Counted from the first letter of the stretch, positions 32,903-42,896 are shown. The stretch: DNA of 64,000 nt from Aquibium oceanicum (GCF_001889605.1 NZ_CP018171.1:868001-932000), one strand, 5' to 3'. Numbers and translations are program-made. Notes: generated by a model not told the origin, from the letters alone.

Positions 32903-34654
32903 TCAGTCCGGGCAGAGCTGCCGCCACGGCAGCGCGTTCTGCGGGAAGAGACGGCTCGACGTCTCCAGCGCGAGCATCAGCGCCGCAACCACACTCGTGG
33001 CAACAATTGCGAGGGCGGCGGATTCGGCGCCGAGGCCGGCATCCTCGAGATTAAGGAGCGCCACGCCGAGCGTTTCGGTTCCGGCCGACCACAAGAGCGC
33101 CGAGATGGTGAGTTCGTTGAAGGCGAGCAGGAACACCATCAGTCCCCCGGCGACGACCGAGGGGAGGACGAGCGGCAGGATGATCGTCCGCATCCGCCTG
33201 ACGATGCCAGCGCCGTCGATCAGCGCGGCTTCCTCCACGTCCCGTTCGAGCGTCGAGACCGCGGCCAGCACCGGCTTGAGGGCGATCGCCAGGAATGATG
33301 CGAGATAGGCGAAGAGGATGATCCAGGCCGTGCCGTAGATCGTCACCCCCAGCACAGGAAGCGGGTTGAGAAACAGCAGGATGCAGGCGATCGCGACGAC
33401 CACGCCCGGCAGGGCGTAGGGCATCTCCACGACCGGCAGGAGGATCATGCGCGCCCAGGACAGGCGCCGGTCGACGCAATAGGCGAGGAGGAAGGAGAGC
33501 AGCGCCAGAATGGCGGCCGCCGATCCGGAATAGGTGAGCGAGTTCGCGAAGGCGCGACGGATCAGCGCCTGCTCCCACATGGTCCCGGTGTATTGCGAGA
33601 AGGTCAGGGTCTTCCAATTCAGCGTCACGCCGTAGGCGGGAACCAGCGACTTCGCGACCAGCGAGACGAGCGGCAGGACGATCGTCACGGAAAAGAAGAG
33701 CCAGAGCAGGATCTCGGCGGGAAGCGTGGCACGGCGGCTGGTCACGAACGGCTCCATCCCGCGTTCCAGGTCGGTCCGCACGTTGCGGCGCGACATCAGC
33801 CAGGCGGAGGCAACCACCGCGACGCCGGCGATCAGCGCGATGAGCAGCGAGACCAGCGCGGCATCGTGGATCGCGCCACGGCCGAAACTCGCGAGTTGCC
33901 GGTAGACCATCGTCGGGAGAGTCGTGACGCCCACCGGGAGACCGAGCAGCGCGGGAATGCCGAAATTGCCGACGCCTGCCACGAAGGCGAGCAGGATCGC
34001 CGCAAGGATGTGGAGCCGGATGACGGGCAGGATCACGTCGAGGACGACGCCCGCCGGTCTGGCGCCGTCGAGCATGGCGGCTTCCACCAGCATCTTCGGC
34101 ACGCGTGCCAGCCCCGAGCCGATCGTGATGGCGACCAGGGGCGCGTGGTGAAGCCCCATGACCAGGATGATTCCTGCAAACCCCAGCATGGGATTGGCCG
34201 TACCCGGCGGCGGCGCCAGGCCGACGGCATTGAGGATCGGCGAGGATGGGCCGGCGAGCGTCTTGAAAGCGAGCGCGGATACCTGCGGCGCCACCATCAG
34301 CGACAGGACAAACAGGAACGCGAGCGCCCGGCGAGTCGCGAGCGTCATCGTGGCCAGGGCGAGCGCGACCGCACCGCCCACGACAAGCGCGAGCGCTGTC
34401 GAACCGGCGGCGATCACGAGCGTGTTCTGCGTGGCGCGGAGGACAGCGGCGCTGGTCAGCAGCGCCACCGCTTCGGCCGTCCCGGTCTGAAGGACGCGTG
34501 ACGCCGCCGCCACGAGTTGCACCATCGGGATCAGGCAGAGAATACCCACGCAGGCGATGACGACAACTGAAATCGCCCCGCCTTCACGATCGGACCACGC
34601 ATCCGCCTTCTGCCACTGGAAGGGGAGGGCGGATGCGCCGGATTGCGACGTCAC
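32903..34654 (-). CDS. ABC transporter permease, fused two-domain FbpB/SfuB type
   Basis: A 583-residue permease in which two six-helix halves are fused, as in ferric iron (SfuB/FbpB) and related phosphonate or thiamine systems. EAA-type loops occur in each half (MLVEAAMLDGARPAGV and DVEEAALIDGAGIVRR). A GTG at 34654 is taken as start, because further upstream the frame runs into the binding-protein gene and offers no ATG; the Shine-Dalgarno is weak. The binding-protein gene ends 28 bases before it. No ATP-binding subunit is encoded next to it. Confidence 0.85.
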   Translation of the reverse strand: MTSQSGASALPFQWQKADAWSDREGGAISVVVIACVGILCLIPMVQLVAAASRVLQTGTAEAVALLTSAAVLRATQNTLVIAAGSTALALVVGGAVALALATMTLATRRALAFLFVLSLMVAPQVSALAFKTLAGPSSPILNAVGLAPPPGTANPMLGFAGIILVMGLHHAPLVAITIGSGLARVPKMLVEAAMLDGARPAGVVLDVILPVIRLHILAAILLAFVAGVGNFGIPALLGLPVGVTTLPTMVYRQLASFGRGAIHDAALVSLLIALIAGVAVVASAWLMSRRNVRTDLERGMEPFVTSRRATLPAEILLWLFFSVTIVLPLVSLVAKSLVPAYGVTLNWKTLTFSQYTGTMWEQALIRRAFANSLTYSGSAAAILALLSFLLAYCVDRRLSWARMILLPVVEMPYALPGVVVAIACILLFLNPLPVLGVTIYGTAWIILFAYLASFLAIALKPVLAAVSTLERDVEEAALIDGAGIVRRMRTIILPLVLPSVVAGGLMVFLLAFNELTISALLWSAGTETLGVALLNLEDAGLGAESAALAIVATSVVAALMLALETSSRLFPQNALPWRQLCPD

Positions 34655-34682
34655 GGAAGCCTGCGTCGTGACATCGGGAGGA

Positions 34683-35669
34683 TCAGTTCTGCCCGAAGAT
34701 ATCGGCGAACTTTTCCTTGTCCGCTTCCGCGGTGGAAAGCGCTTCGGCCGGATCGAGCGGCATGATCCTGATCTGCGAGAGCGGCGGGAAGCCTTCCGGC
34801 GGGGTGACGTCCGGATGCGCCGGCATGTAGCCTTGTGATGCAGCCATCTCCTGTCCATCGGTCGAGATCAGGAAATCGACGAAGGCCTTGGCGGCTTCAG
34901 GGTTCTTCGTGTTGGCGAGGATCGCGACGGGTTCGGAAATCGCCGAGACGCCTTCCTCCGGGAAGACGAACTCGACCGGTGCGCCCTTGGCCTTCTCGCG
35001 GATCGGCAGGAACTCGACGACCATGCCGTAGAGCTTCTCTCCGCCGGCGACCGCCTGCAGGACGCCGCCATTGCCGCCGGACGCCTGCGCGCCGTTCTCC
35101 GCCAGCTTTTCGTAGTAGCCCCATCCCTGCTCGAGGTTTCCGACCATCGCCTGGGTGTGGATCAGCGCGGCACCCGACGTCAGGGGCGACGGCATCGCCA
35201 CCTGTCCCTTAGCTTTCTCCTTCAGAAGGTCGGTCCAGGAAGCCGGCTTCATCGGCGCGCTGCTGTTGTAGACGATGCCAGTGGTGATCAGCTTGGTGGG
35301 GAACCACATCCGCTCCGGATCCTGGATCGCCGGATCATAGGCCGACACGTCGGCTTCAGGATAGGCCATCAGCCTGCCGTCCCTCGCCATCCCTTCCATG
35401 GTGACGCTGTCGGCGATCAGGAGAACATCGGCGGGAGAAGCGCCGGCCTCCAGTTCCGCCTGCAGTTTGGCCATAATCTTGGTCGTGCCATCGCGCACGA
35501 AGGTGACGTCGACGTCGGGGTACTTCGCCATGAAGGCGTCGATGGTCTTCTGTGCGTCGTCGTTGGGCTGGCTGGTGTAGAGGGTCAGCGTCCCGTCGAC
35601 GGCGGCCGCGCCGGAGACGGCGCCAAGCAGTGCCGCGCCCGCCACGAAGGCTCGTAGGAATTCACGCAT
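34683..35669 (-). CDS. ABC transporter substrate-binding protein, ferric iron / polyamine type
   Basis: A 328-residue periplasmic receptor with a Sec leader (FVAGAALLGAVSGAAA) and a mature start LTLYTSQPNDDAQKTIDAF as in FbpA/AfuA-like and 2-aminoethylphosphonate receptors. The ATG at 35669 is preferred over one 12 bases upstream, since GGAG lies 6 bases before it. Conserved iron-ligand tyrosines of FbpA are not obvious, so substrate is open. The partner is the fused permease downstream. Confidence 0.88.
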   Translation of the reverse strand: MREFLRAFVAGAALLGAVSGAAAVDGTLTLYTSQPNDDAQKTIDAFMAKYPDVDVTFVRDGTTKIMAKLQAELEAGASPADVLLIADSVTMEGMARDGRLMAYPEADVSAYDPAIQDPERMWFPTKLITTGIVYNSSAPMKPASWTDLLKEKAKGQVAMPSPLTSGAALIHTQAMVGNLEQGWGYYEKLAENGAQASGGNGGVLQAVAGGEKLYGMVVEFLPIREKAKGAPVEFVFPEEGVSAISEPVAILANTKNPEAAKAFVDFLISTDGQEMAASQGYMPAHPDVTPPEGFPPLSQIRIMPLDPAEALSTAEADKEKFADIFGQN

Positions 35670-35764
35670 CTCGTGCTCCATGAGATTGAGGAAACCTGGG
35701 TCGGCGTAGGGATGCTGTGTTACCGCTCTATGACAAACAAGACGGCGGATGGTTCCGTCGCTCG

Positions 35765-36460
35765 CTACCGCGGCAGTTCGGTGATGCCGCCATGCGCCGC
35801 CGACCACGGTACGGGCGCGTTGAGGAAACTCTCCACCTCGCGCAGCGTGCCGTCGTCGAAGCGGCCTTCCGTCTTGCAGACCTCGAGGATGTCCCACCAA
35901 GTCGCGAGATAATGCAGCCGCATGCCGGCATCGAGCAGCCGCTGCGGCGCATCGGGGAAGATGTCGTAGTAGAATACCGCGAATGTGTCGGTGACCTCCG
36001 CGCCCGCCTTGCGGATCGCCTCGGCGAATTTGATCTTGCTGCCGCCGTCGGTGGTCAGGTCCTCGACCAGCAGCACCCGCGCGCCCTCGGCAAGCGCCCC
36101 TTCGATCTGCGCGTCCCGGCCGAAACCCTTCGGCTTCTTGCGCACGTAGAGCATCGGCAGGCCCATCTTGTCAGACAGCCAGGCGGCGAAGGGAATGCCG
36201 GCGGTCTCGCCGCCGGCCACCGCGTCGAATTGCTCGAATCCAACGGAGCGGAAGACGACGGAGGCGGCGAAGTCCATGATCGCCGAACGGATGCGCGGAT
36301 AGGAGATCAGCTTGCGGCAGTCGATGTAGACCGGGCTTGCCAGCCCGGAGGTGAAGGTGAAGGGTTTTTCCGCGTTGAAGTGGACCGCGTCGATCTCCAG
36401 CAGCATCTTCGCCACCGTCTGCGAGATCACCGCGCGGTCCGGGAAGGTGTTGGAAAACAT
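35765..36460 (-). CDS. pyrE: Orotate phosphoribosyltransferase
   Basis: Converts orotate and PRPP to orotidine 5'-phosphate in pyrimidine synthesis. The 231-residue protein shows [19 protein letters not shown] at the N-terminus and the PRPP-binding loop [13 protein letters not shown] (about residue 125), as in rhizobial PyrE. The ATG at 36460 gives the usual MFSN start and is preceded by GAGG; the frame stays open to a TTG 24 bases upstream. It lies 53 bases after pyrC. Confidence 0.95.
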   Translation of the reverse strand: MFSNTFPDRAVISQTVAKMLLEIDAVHFNAEKPFTFTSGLASPVYIDCRKLISYPRIRSAIMDFAASVVFRSVGFEQFDAVAGGETAGIPFAAWLSDKMGLPMLYVRKKPKGFGRDAQIEGALAEGARVLLVEDLTTDGGSKIKFAEAIRKAGAEVTDTFAVFYYDIFPDAPQRLLDAGMRLHYLATWWDILEVCKTEGRFDDGTLREVESFLNAPVPWSAAHGGITELPR

Positions 36461-36513
36461 CCGCGTCGCCCTCGTTATTGCCAAGGGCTTCTCGCTAGCA
36501 ACAAAGCGCGGAG

Positions 36514-37563
36514 CTAGGAAGCCTGTCGCACCACATTCCAGTGGATCGGGAACATCGGATCGAACAGCGTGACGGGGCCGTCGGCCGTATCGATCTTCGA
36601 CGGAAAGACCACAGGCTCGTCCTCGCGGCGCAAAGTGATGCGCTCCTCGTTCGCTGGAAGACCGTAGAATTGCGGTCCGTTCAGCGAGGTGAAGGCCTCC
36701 AGCCGGTCGAGTGCGCCCTCATCTTCGAAAACGTGGGCAAGGCAGGAAATCGTGTTGGTGGCGGAAAAGATGCCGGCGCAGCCGCAGGCGCATTCCTTGA
36801 GCGGATCGAGATGCGGTGCCGAATCCGTGCCGAGGAAGAAGCGCGGATCCCCCGAAGTCGCCGCCTTGCGCAGCGCGAGGCGGTGTTCCTCGCGCTTGGC
36901 CACCGGCAGGCAATAGTAGTGTGGGCGGATGCCGCCCGCCAGGATGGCATTGCGGTTGATGATGAGGTGATGCGTGGTGATCGTCGCGCCGAGATTGGCG
37001 GACTGGCCGGAGACGTAGTCGACCCCGTCCCTCGTCGTGAGATGCTCCATGACGATACGCAACTCCGGCAGACGCCGCCGCAACGGATCGAGCACGCGGT
37101 CGATGAAGACAGCTTCACGGTCGAATATGTCGATCGCCGGATCGGTCACCTCGCCATGCAGACATAGCGGCATGCCGATGGCCGCCATGCGCTCGAACAC
37201 TGGCATGGCGTTTTCAAAGTCGCGCACCCCGCTCTGGGAGTTGGTAGTGGCACCCGCGGGATAGAGCTTCGCGGCGGTGACGACGCCGTCCCGGAAAGCG
37301 GATTCGAGATCGTCCGGGTCCGTCGTCTCCGTGACGTAGAGCGTCATCAGCGGCTCGAAGGCGTGATCGCGCGGAAGCGCCGCCATGATGCGGTCGCGGT
37401 AGGCCAGCGCGTCGGCCTTGGTGACCACCGGCGGGACGAGGTTCGGCATGATGATCGCGCGGCCGAAATCTCGCGAGGTATGCGGCAGCACCGCCTGCAG
37501 CACGGCTCCGTCGCGCAAGTGGACATGCCAGTCGTCCGGGCGTCGGATGGTCAGCGTCTTCAC
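36514..37563 (-). CDS. pyrC: Dihydroorotase
   Basis: Zinc enzyme that cyclises carbamoyl-aspartate to dihydroorotate. The 349-residue form (E. coli-like class) begins with [16 protein letters not shown], whose two histidines bind metal; the bridging lysine is in [13 protein letters not shown] (about residue 98) and the last metal Asp is in [10 protein letters not shown]. The start is GTG at 37563, with GGGAG 5 bases before it. It follows a nucleoside-type ABC importer and precedes pyrE. Confidence 0.95.
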   Translation of the reverse strand: MKTLTIRRPDDWHVHLRDGAVLQAVLPHTSRDFGRAIIMPNLVPPVVTKADALAYRDRIMAALPRDHAFEPLMTLYVTETTDPDDLESAFRDGVVTAAKLYPAGATTNSQSGVRDFENAMPVFERMAAIGMPLCLHGEVTDPAIDIFDREAVFIDRVLDPLRRRLPELRIVMEHLTTRDGVDYVSGQSANLGATITTHHLIINRNAILAGGIRPHYYCLPVAKREEHRLALRKAATSGDPRFFLGTDSAPHLDPLKECACGCAGIFSATNTISCLAHVFEDEGALDRLEAFTSLNGPQFYGLPANEERITLRREDEPVVFPSKIDTADGPVTLFDPMFPIHWNVVRQAS

Positions 37564-37686
37564 GTCGTCTCCCTCGTAGGGAATGTCTTTCAGCAATCGT
37601 CGTCGTTTCGCACGAAGAGCACGGGGAGGGAAGACCGGCTGCGGAATGCGGGCAGGTGGCCTGTCCGCGAACAGTTATGTAGCCCG

Positions 37687-38628
37687 CTATCGTTCCCCTT
37701 TCAGGTAGGGGGTCATCAGCGCCTTCGGATAGGTCGCGCGGCGCGAGACCGCGATCAGCGCGGCAATCGACAGCAGGTACGGGAGCATCAGGAAAAACTG
37801 GTAGGGGATGACGCCCCCCATCACCTGCTGCAAGCGGATCTGGTAGGCGTCGAACGCACCGAAGAGGATGGCCCCAAGCAGCGCCTTCCCCGGCTTCCAG
37901 GATCCGAAGACGACGAGCGCGATGCAGATCCAGCCGCGCCCGTTGATCATTTCGAAGAAGAAGGAGTTGAACGCGCTCATGGTCAGGAAGGCCCCGCCGA
38001 CGGCCATCATCGCCGATCCGAGCATCACCGCGGCGATGCGCAATGCCGTGACGGAGATGCCCTGCGCTTCGACAGCCGCCGGGTTCTCGCCCACCGCGCG
38101 GATGGCCATGCCGGCCGGCGTCCGGTAGAGGAGCCATGCCACCGCGGCTACGGTAGCATAGGCGAGGTAGGTCAGAGGCGTCTGGTTGAAGAGGGCAGGT
38201 CCGATCACCGGGATCTGCGACAGGCCTGGAATGGCCAGCGCCTGGAACGGCTCGATTTTCGGCGGCGAACTGACCTCCGGAAGAGCGACGCGGTAGACGA
38301 AGTAGGTCAGGCTCGTCGCGAGCAGGGTGATGCCGATGCCGGTCACGTGCTGCGAGAGCCCCAGCGGGACGGTGAGCACGCCGTGCAGCAGGCCGAAGGC
38401 CATGCCGCTCCAGGCAGCGACCACCACCCCGAACCACAGGTCCCCGCCCCAGTAGACGGTGAGCCATCCAGCGAAGGCGCCCGCCGTCATGATTCCCTCG
38501 ATGCCGAGGTTGAGCACGCCCGCGCGTTCGCAGATCAATTCGCCCATGGTCGCGAAAATGAGCGGCGATGCGATGCGGATCGCTGCCACCCAGAAGCTTG
38601 CCGTCAAGAGAATCTCGAAGGCTTCCAC
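37687..38628 (-). CDS. Nucleoside-type ABC transporter permease (NupQ/BmpD-like), second
   Basis: A 313-residue permease of the branched-chain/ribose superfamily with TMGELICERAGVLNLGIEGIM near the N-terminus, which marks the simple-sugar/nucleoside (BMP) branch, and the motif GENPAAVEAQGI. It is 3 bases after its partner permease. With the ATPase and BMP receptor it should import purine or pyrimidine nucleosides or bases. Confidence 0.9.
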   Translation of the reverse strand: MEAFEILLTASFWVAAIRIASPLIFATMGELICERAGVLNLGIEGIMTAGAFAGWLTVYWGGDLWFGVVVAAWSGMAFGLLHGVLTVPLGLSQHVTGIGITLLATSLTYFVYRVALPEVSSPPKIEPFQALAIPGLSQIPVIGPALFNQTPLTYLAYATVAAVAWLLYRTPAGMAIRAVGENPAAVEAQGISVTALRIAAVMLGSAMMAVGGAFLTMSAFNSFFFEMINGRGWICIALVVFGSWKPGKALLGAILFGAFDAYQIRLQQVMGGVIPYQFFLMLPYLLSIAALIAVSRRATYPKALMTPYLKGER

Positions 38629-38631
38629 GGC

Positions 38632-39681
38632 TCACCTCCACCGGATGCGGTAGCGGGTCAGCATGATCGCCACCACCATCGTCAGGAGCGCGGTCGCGAC
38701 CATCACCTCCGCGATGTAGCTCGGCACGCCGGCCAAACGGCTCATGGAATCGGCGCCGACGAATATGCCCGCCACGAAGATTGCCGAGGCCACCACGCCG
38801 AGCGGGTTCAGCACCGCGAGCATGGCAACGACGATGCCCGTGTAGCCGTAGCCCGGCGAAAGATCGAGCGTGAGGTTACCCTTCAGGCCGGCCACTTCGG
38901 AGAAGCCAGCGAGCGCGGCGAGCCCGCCCGAAAGAAGCGCCGTCTTCACCAGGACGAGGTTGACGGAGATACCCGAGAATCGCGCCGCTTCGGGGTTGTG
39001 TCCGACGGCGCGCATCTCGTAGCCGAGCACGGTCTTCTTCATGATGACCCACACGATCGCGGCGCTCGCCAGAGCGATGGCAAATCCGAAATGCAGGCGC
39101 TTGCCCTGAATCAGCCGCGGCAGTTGCGCATCCGCGACCACGCGCTTCGACTGCGGCCAGCCGAGGCCCATCGGGTCCTTCAGCGGCCCCTCGAGCAGGT
39201 AGGAGACGAAGAGGAGGATGACGAAGTTCAACATCAGCGTCGTCACCACCTCGTCGACCCCGAACCGCGTCTTGAGCACGGCGGGCCCGAGAAGCAGCAG
39301 CGCTCCGGCCAGCATGGCGCAGACCATGATGAGCGGGATCAGCGCGAGCGAGGGCAGGGCGACCGCGCCTGTTCCGAGCACGACCGTGACGACGGCGCCG
39401 ATATAGAGCTGCGCCTCCGCGCCGATGTTCCAGAGCTTGGCGCGAAAGGCGACCGCGACGGCAAGGCCGGTGAAGATCAGCGGCGTCGCGCGCGTCAGCG
39501 TCTCGACGATGGCGAATTGCGAGCCGGCCGCACCCTTCAGCACCAGCCAGAACACGTTGAAGGGTGAGGCGCCCGCGACGAGGACGAGAAGGGAGGCGAA
39601 GACCAGTGTCGCACCGATTGCGCCTGCCGGATAGAGAAACAGGCCGGCCGAAGTGGTGGCGGGCTTCGGTTCAAGCCGCAT
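38632..39681 (-). CDS. Nucleoside-type ABC transporter permease (NupP/YufP-like), first
   Basis: A 349-residue permease with the markers LTRATPLIFTGLAVAVAFRAKLWNIGAEAQ (the family signature) and GHNPEAARFSGI. The ATG at 39681 starts inside the end of the ATPase gene (11-base overlap); another ATG at 39708 would add nine residues, and the choice is not certain. It forms a heterodimer with the permease at 37687-38628. Confidence 0.9.
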   Translation of the reverse strand: MRLEPKPATTSAGLFLYPAGAIGATLVFASLLVLVAGASPFNVFWLVLKGAAGSQFAIVETLTRATPLIFTGLAVAVAFRAKLWNIGAEAQLYIGAVVTVVLGTGAVALPSLALIPLIMVCAMLAGALLLLGPAVLKTRFGVDEVVTTLMLNFVILLFVSYLLEGPLKDPMGLGWPQSKRVVADAQLPRLIQGKRLHFGFAIALASAAIVWVIMKKTVLGYEMRAVGHNPEAARFSGISVNLVLVKTALLSGGLAALAGFSEVAGLKGNLTLDLSPGYGYTGIVVAMLAVLNPLGVVASAIFVAGIFVGADSMSRLAGVPSYIAEVMVATALLTMVVAIMLTRYRIRWR

Positions 39682-41227
39682 GGGCCGCCGGCTCCCCGAA
39701 CTCGCCATGGCCGGCCATCAGCTCGCCGATCGCGCGCACCGAAAGTTCGCCGCGAGCCGAGGGCCGCGACAGCCGTCCCTTCGACATGACGACGATGCGG
39801 TCCGAAAGCGCAAGAAGCTCGTCCAAGTCTTCCGAGATCAGCAGGATCGCGGCGCCGCGTCCTCTCGCCTCGAGCAGCTTCGAATGGACGTAGGCGACGG
39901 CGCCGATGTCGAGTCCGCGGGTCGGCTGGCTGGCGAGGATGATTCTTGGATCGCCGTCGAACGCCCGCCCAAGGATGAGCTTCTGCATGTTGCCGCCCGA
40001 AAGCAGCCGCACGCGCGCATCCGGCGAGGGACATTTGACGTCATAGTCCTTTATGATTGCCTGCGCGAAATCCTGGGCGGCGCTCCAGTCGATGAAGCCC
40101 ATGCGGCTGAAGCGGCGGGACCGGTATCGCTCGGAGATGACGTTTTCGGTGACGCTCATGTCGCCGATCATGCCGGTCGCATGCCGGTCCTCCGGAATGC
40201 GGCCTATTCCTCGCGCCAGCGCGGCGCCGGGGGACCATCGCCCGGCCGGCTCCCCGCCGAAGCGGATCGAACCCCGCTCCGGCTGTAGCGTGCCCGCAAG
40301 AAGCGCCGCGAGCGCCGCCTGCCCGTTGCCCGACACGCCGGCGATGCCGGTGATCTCGCCTTCCCGCAGGGCAAGCGACAGGCCGTCGAGGGGCGCACCG
40401 CCCGAGCGGCCGCGCGTCGCCACGTTCGCAAGTTCGATGACCGGCGCGCCCGGCGAATGGGGCACGACCGCCGGCATGGTGACTTCCTCGCCGACCATCA
40501 TCGCCGCCAGTTCGGCGCGGTCCGTCTGTGCGGTCCGCCGCTCCCCGGCCAGCGCGCCCGAGCGGAGCACCAGCACGCGGTCGCTGACGGCCATGACCTC
40601 CTGCAGCTTGTGCGAGATGAAGATGATGGAGAGACCGTTGGCGACGAGCTTCTTCAGCGTCGCGAACAGCGCCTCGGTCTCCAGCGGAGTGAGAACCGCT
40701 GTCGGTTCGTCGAGGATGAGAATGCGGGCCTGGCGGTAGAGGGCCTTCAGAATCTCGACGCGCTGGCGCTCGCCGACGGAGAGATCGGAGACGATCGCCT
40801 CGGGATCGACGTCGAGGCCGAACTCGCGCGACATGTCGCGGACCCGCCTGACGGCGCCGCGGCGGTCGAACCGCGGGCCCCAGAGGCTCTGGGTCCCGAG
40901 CGCGATGTTCTCCACCACCGGCATCTGGTCCGCCAGGGTGAAGTGCTGGTGGACCATGCCGATGCCGGCAACCAGGGCAGCGCGCGGATCGCCGGGCGGC
41001 AGCTTCCTGCCGAAGATCTCGATCTCCCCTTCGTCCGCCACGTAGTGGCCGAAGAGGATGTTCATCAGCGTCGTCTTGCCCGCCCCGTTCTCGCCGAGGA
41101 GCGCGATGACCTCGCCGCGCTTCAGGTCGAAGGAGACGGCGTCGTTGGCGGTCAGCGGGCCAAACCTTTTGGTGATCCCCGAGAGGCGGAGGACCGTCTC
41201 CGCCTCTCCGCCAGCCGGCTCAGTCAT
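39671..41227 (-). CDS. Nucleoside-type ABC transporter ATP-binding protein (two ATPase domains)
   Basis: A 518-residue double-domain ATPase. The first half has Walker A GENGAGKT (about residue 44), signature LSVGERQR and Walker B ILILDEPTAVL; the second half has a degenerate Walker A (GVSGNGQA), the signature LSGGNMQK and SQPTRGLD in place of the usual DEPT motif, as is normal for this sugar/nucleoside branch. The ATG overlaps the receptor stop (ATGA). Confidence 0.93.
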   Translation of the reverse strand: MTEPAGGEAETVLRLSGITKRFGPLTANDAVSFDLKRGEVIALLGENGAGKTTLMNILFGHYVADEGEIEIFGRKLPPGDPRAALVAGIGMVHQHFTLADQMPVVENIALGTQSLWGPRFDRRGAVRRVRDMSREFGLDVDPEAIVSDLSVGERQRVEILKALYRQARILILDEPTAVLTPLETEALFATLKKLVANGLSIIFISHKLQEVMAVSDRVLVLRSGALAGERRTAQTDRAELAAMMVGEEVTMPAVVPHSPGAPVIELANVATRGRSGGAPLDGLSLALREGEITGIAGVSGNGQAALAALLAGTLQPERGSIRFGGEPAGRWSPGAALARGIGRIPEDRHATGMIGDMSVTENVISERYRSRRFSRMGFIDWSAAQDFAQAIIKDYDVKCPSPDARVRLLSGGNMQKLILGRAFDGDPRIILASQPTRGLDIGAVAYVHSKLLEARGRGAAILLISEDLDELLALSDRIVVMSKGRLSRPSARGELSVRAIGELMAGHGEFGEPAAHAA

Positions 41228-42264
41228 CAGTTGGATTTCGGTTCGCTGTCGTCGATTTCGACCGTGTACTCGCCGGCCTTGATGGCGGCCTCGCGCTCTT
41301 CGACCAGCTTCATCGCATCCGGAGGCACCTTGCCCTCGAAGGTTCCCAGCGGCGCGAGCGAGGAGCCGCCTTCCTTCATGAAGGAGTAGACCCCGTAGTC
41401 TTCTGCCTTGAAGGTACCAGCCTTGACCTTCTCGATCGCGGCATCGAGCGTCGGCTCGAAGTGCCACAGGGCCGAGGCCACGACGGTGTCGGGATAGTCG
41501 GCCTGGGTGTCGATGACGTTGCCGATCGCCAGGATGTCGCGCTCCTTGGCCGCATCGGAAACGCCGAAGCGCTCGGCGTAGAGCACGTCGGCTCCGGCGT
41601 CGATCTGCGCGAACGCGGTCTCCTTGGCCTTCGGCGGATCGAACCAGGAGCCGATGAAGGCGACCTGGAACTTCGCGTCGGGCGCCATTTCGCGCACGCC
41701 GGCCATGAAGGCGTTCATCAGCCGGTTGACCTCGGGGATCGGGAAACCGCCGACCATGCCGATGTTCTTGGTCTCGCTCATCGCTCCCGCGATGATGCCG
41801 GTCAGGTAGGACGCATCCTGGATGTAGTTGTCGAAGACGGAGAAGTTCGGCGTGTCGTCCTGCGGCTTGAAGCTCGAGCCCATCAGGTATGCCGTCTCGG
41901 GATAGTCGCGCGCCACCTGCCGCGCCGCGTCCTCGACGCCGAAGACCTCGCCGATGATCAGGTCGTGGCCGGCCTCCGAATACTCGCGCATCACGCGCTC
42001 GTAATCGCTGTTGGAGACGTTCTCGGAGAAGACGTATTCGATGTCGCCGCGTTCGGCAGCAGCGTTTGCCGCCTTGTGGATGCGGCTGACCCATTGTTGC
42101 TCGACGGGCACGGTGTAGATCGCAGCGACCTTCAGCTTGCCCTGAGCTTGCGCGGGTCCGTAAAGGCCGGTCGTTGCGAGAAGCGCCGCGCCCAGCATCG
42201 AGGACTGGATCACACGGCGGCGTGAGATGGCGGAAAGGGCAGTTCCGAAAGGCGTGTCAGACAT
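41227..42264 (-). CDS. BMP-family ABC transporter substrate-binding protein
   Basis: A 345-residue receptor of the basic membrane protein (PnrA/BmpA) family, which binds nucleosides. It has a twin-arginine-like leader (SRRRVIQSSMLGAALLATTG) and typical motifs KVAAIYTVPVEQQWV, GMVGGFPIPEVNRL and GADVLYAERFGV. AGGAG is 8 bases before the ATG at 42264. It heads the operon nucleoside importer-pyrC-pyrE, and a RutR-like operator lies in its leader. Confidence 0.92.
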   Translation of the reverse strand: MSDTPFGTALSAISRRRVIQSSMLGAALLATTGLYGPAQAQGKLKVAAIYTVPVEQQWVSRIHKAANAAAERGDIEYVFSENVSNSDYERVMREYSEAGHDLIIGEVFGVEDAARQVARDYPETAYLMGSSFKPQDDTPNFSVFDNYIQDASYLTGIIAGAMSETKNIGMVGGFPIPEVNRLMNAFMAGVREMAPDAKFQVAFIGSWFDPPKAKETAFAQIDAGADVLYAERFGVSDAAKERDILAIGNVIDTQADYPDTVVASALWHFEPTLDAAIEKVKAGTFKAEDYGVYSFMKEGGSSLAPLGTFEGKVPPDAMKLVEEREAAIKAGEYTVEIDDSEPKSN

Positions 42265-42279
42265 CGTTCGCGCTCCTGT

Positions 42280-42295
42280 TTGACCAAACGGTAAA
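42280..42295 (-). promoter_or_regulatory. RutR-like operator in the leader of the nucleoside importer
   Basis: The plus strand reads TTGACCA-aa-CGGTAAA. The first half matches the RutR consensus TTGACCAnnTGGTCAA perfectly and the second at 5 of 7 positions. RutR is the TetR-type sensor of uracil/thymine that controls pyrimidine catabolism and transport. The site lies 16 bases upstream of the receptor start, next to its Shine-Dalgarno. Confidence 0.5.
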
Positions 42296-42337
42296 GACAG
42301 ATTCGGCGACTGACAAGAGCATGTTCCGTAGCGGAAT

Positions 42338-42781
42338 TCAGAAGCGGGAAAACACCACCCCGGCGCCGACGAGAACGACGGCGACGATGCGCTGCCAGGC
42401 GATCTCGCGCACCGGGATTCCAAACAGCCCGAACTGGTCGACCATGAGTGAGGCGAGGAGCTGTCCCAGGATCAGCGCGGCGATCATCGTAAGGACGCCG
42501 AGACGGGGCACGCTCCACAAAGCCGACCAGACGTAGAAGGCCCCGAGCGCGCCGCCGGTGATCATCCAGGGCTGGACGGAACGGAACATCGCGGCATTCG
42601 GCAGCGATCCCCGCGCGAACACGACCAGGGCCAGGACGACCAGTCCGCCGACGAATGAAACTATGGTCGCGAGGATGGTGTCGTTCAGCGCCCGCCCGAG
42701 GGCGGAGTTGATGGGCGATTGCACCGCGAGTGCCACCCCGCCGGCGAATGCCACCGCAAGGGCAGTCCAGAACGGCCCCAT
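42338..42781 (-). CDS. DMT-superfamily transporter, YdcZ/DUF606 type
   Basis: A 147-residue membrane protein with five hydrophobic segments; the start GGVALAVQSPINSALGRAL and LIAA...QLLASLMVDQFGLFG pattern are typical of DUF606 small transporters. Such proteins work as dimers; their substrate is unknown. It is monocistronic or read together with the nucleoside importer 73 bases downstream. Confidence 0.85.
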   Translation of the reverse strand: MGPFWTALAVAFAGGVALAVQSPINSALGRALNDTILATIVSFVGGLVVLALVVFARGSLPNAAMFRSVQPWMITGGALGAFYVWSALWSVPRLGVLTMIAALILGQLLASLMVDQFGLFGIPVREIAWQRIVAVVLVGAGVVFSRF

Positions 42782-42896
42782 CCTATCGAAACTCCGCGTT
42801 TGATGCGTTCATGACCCTGGCCCGCTCGACATACTTCACCCTCGCCGAATACACGGCCGACCGTTCGCCGCGCAATCCCGCTGCTTCGCATTCGGT

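Noticed and set aside
37363-39567. Long open plus-strand frame (734 codons) opposite the nucleoside permease genes
   Set aside because: Antisense shadow with biased composition (Arg, His, Gln, Glu); the minus-strand genes have clear families and coupled starts.
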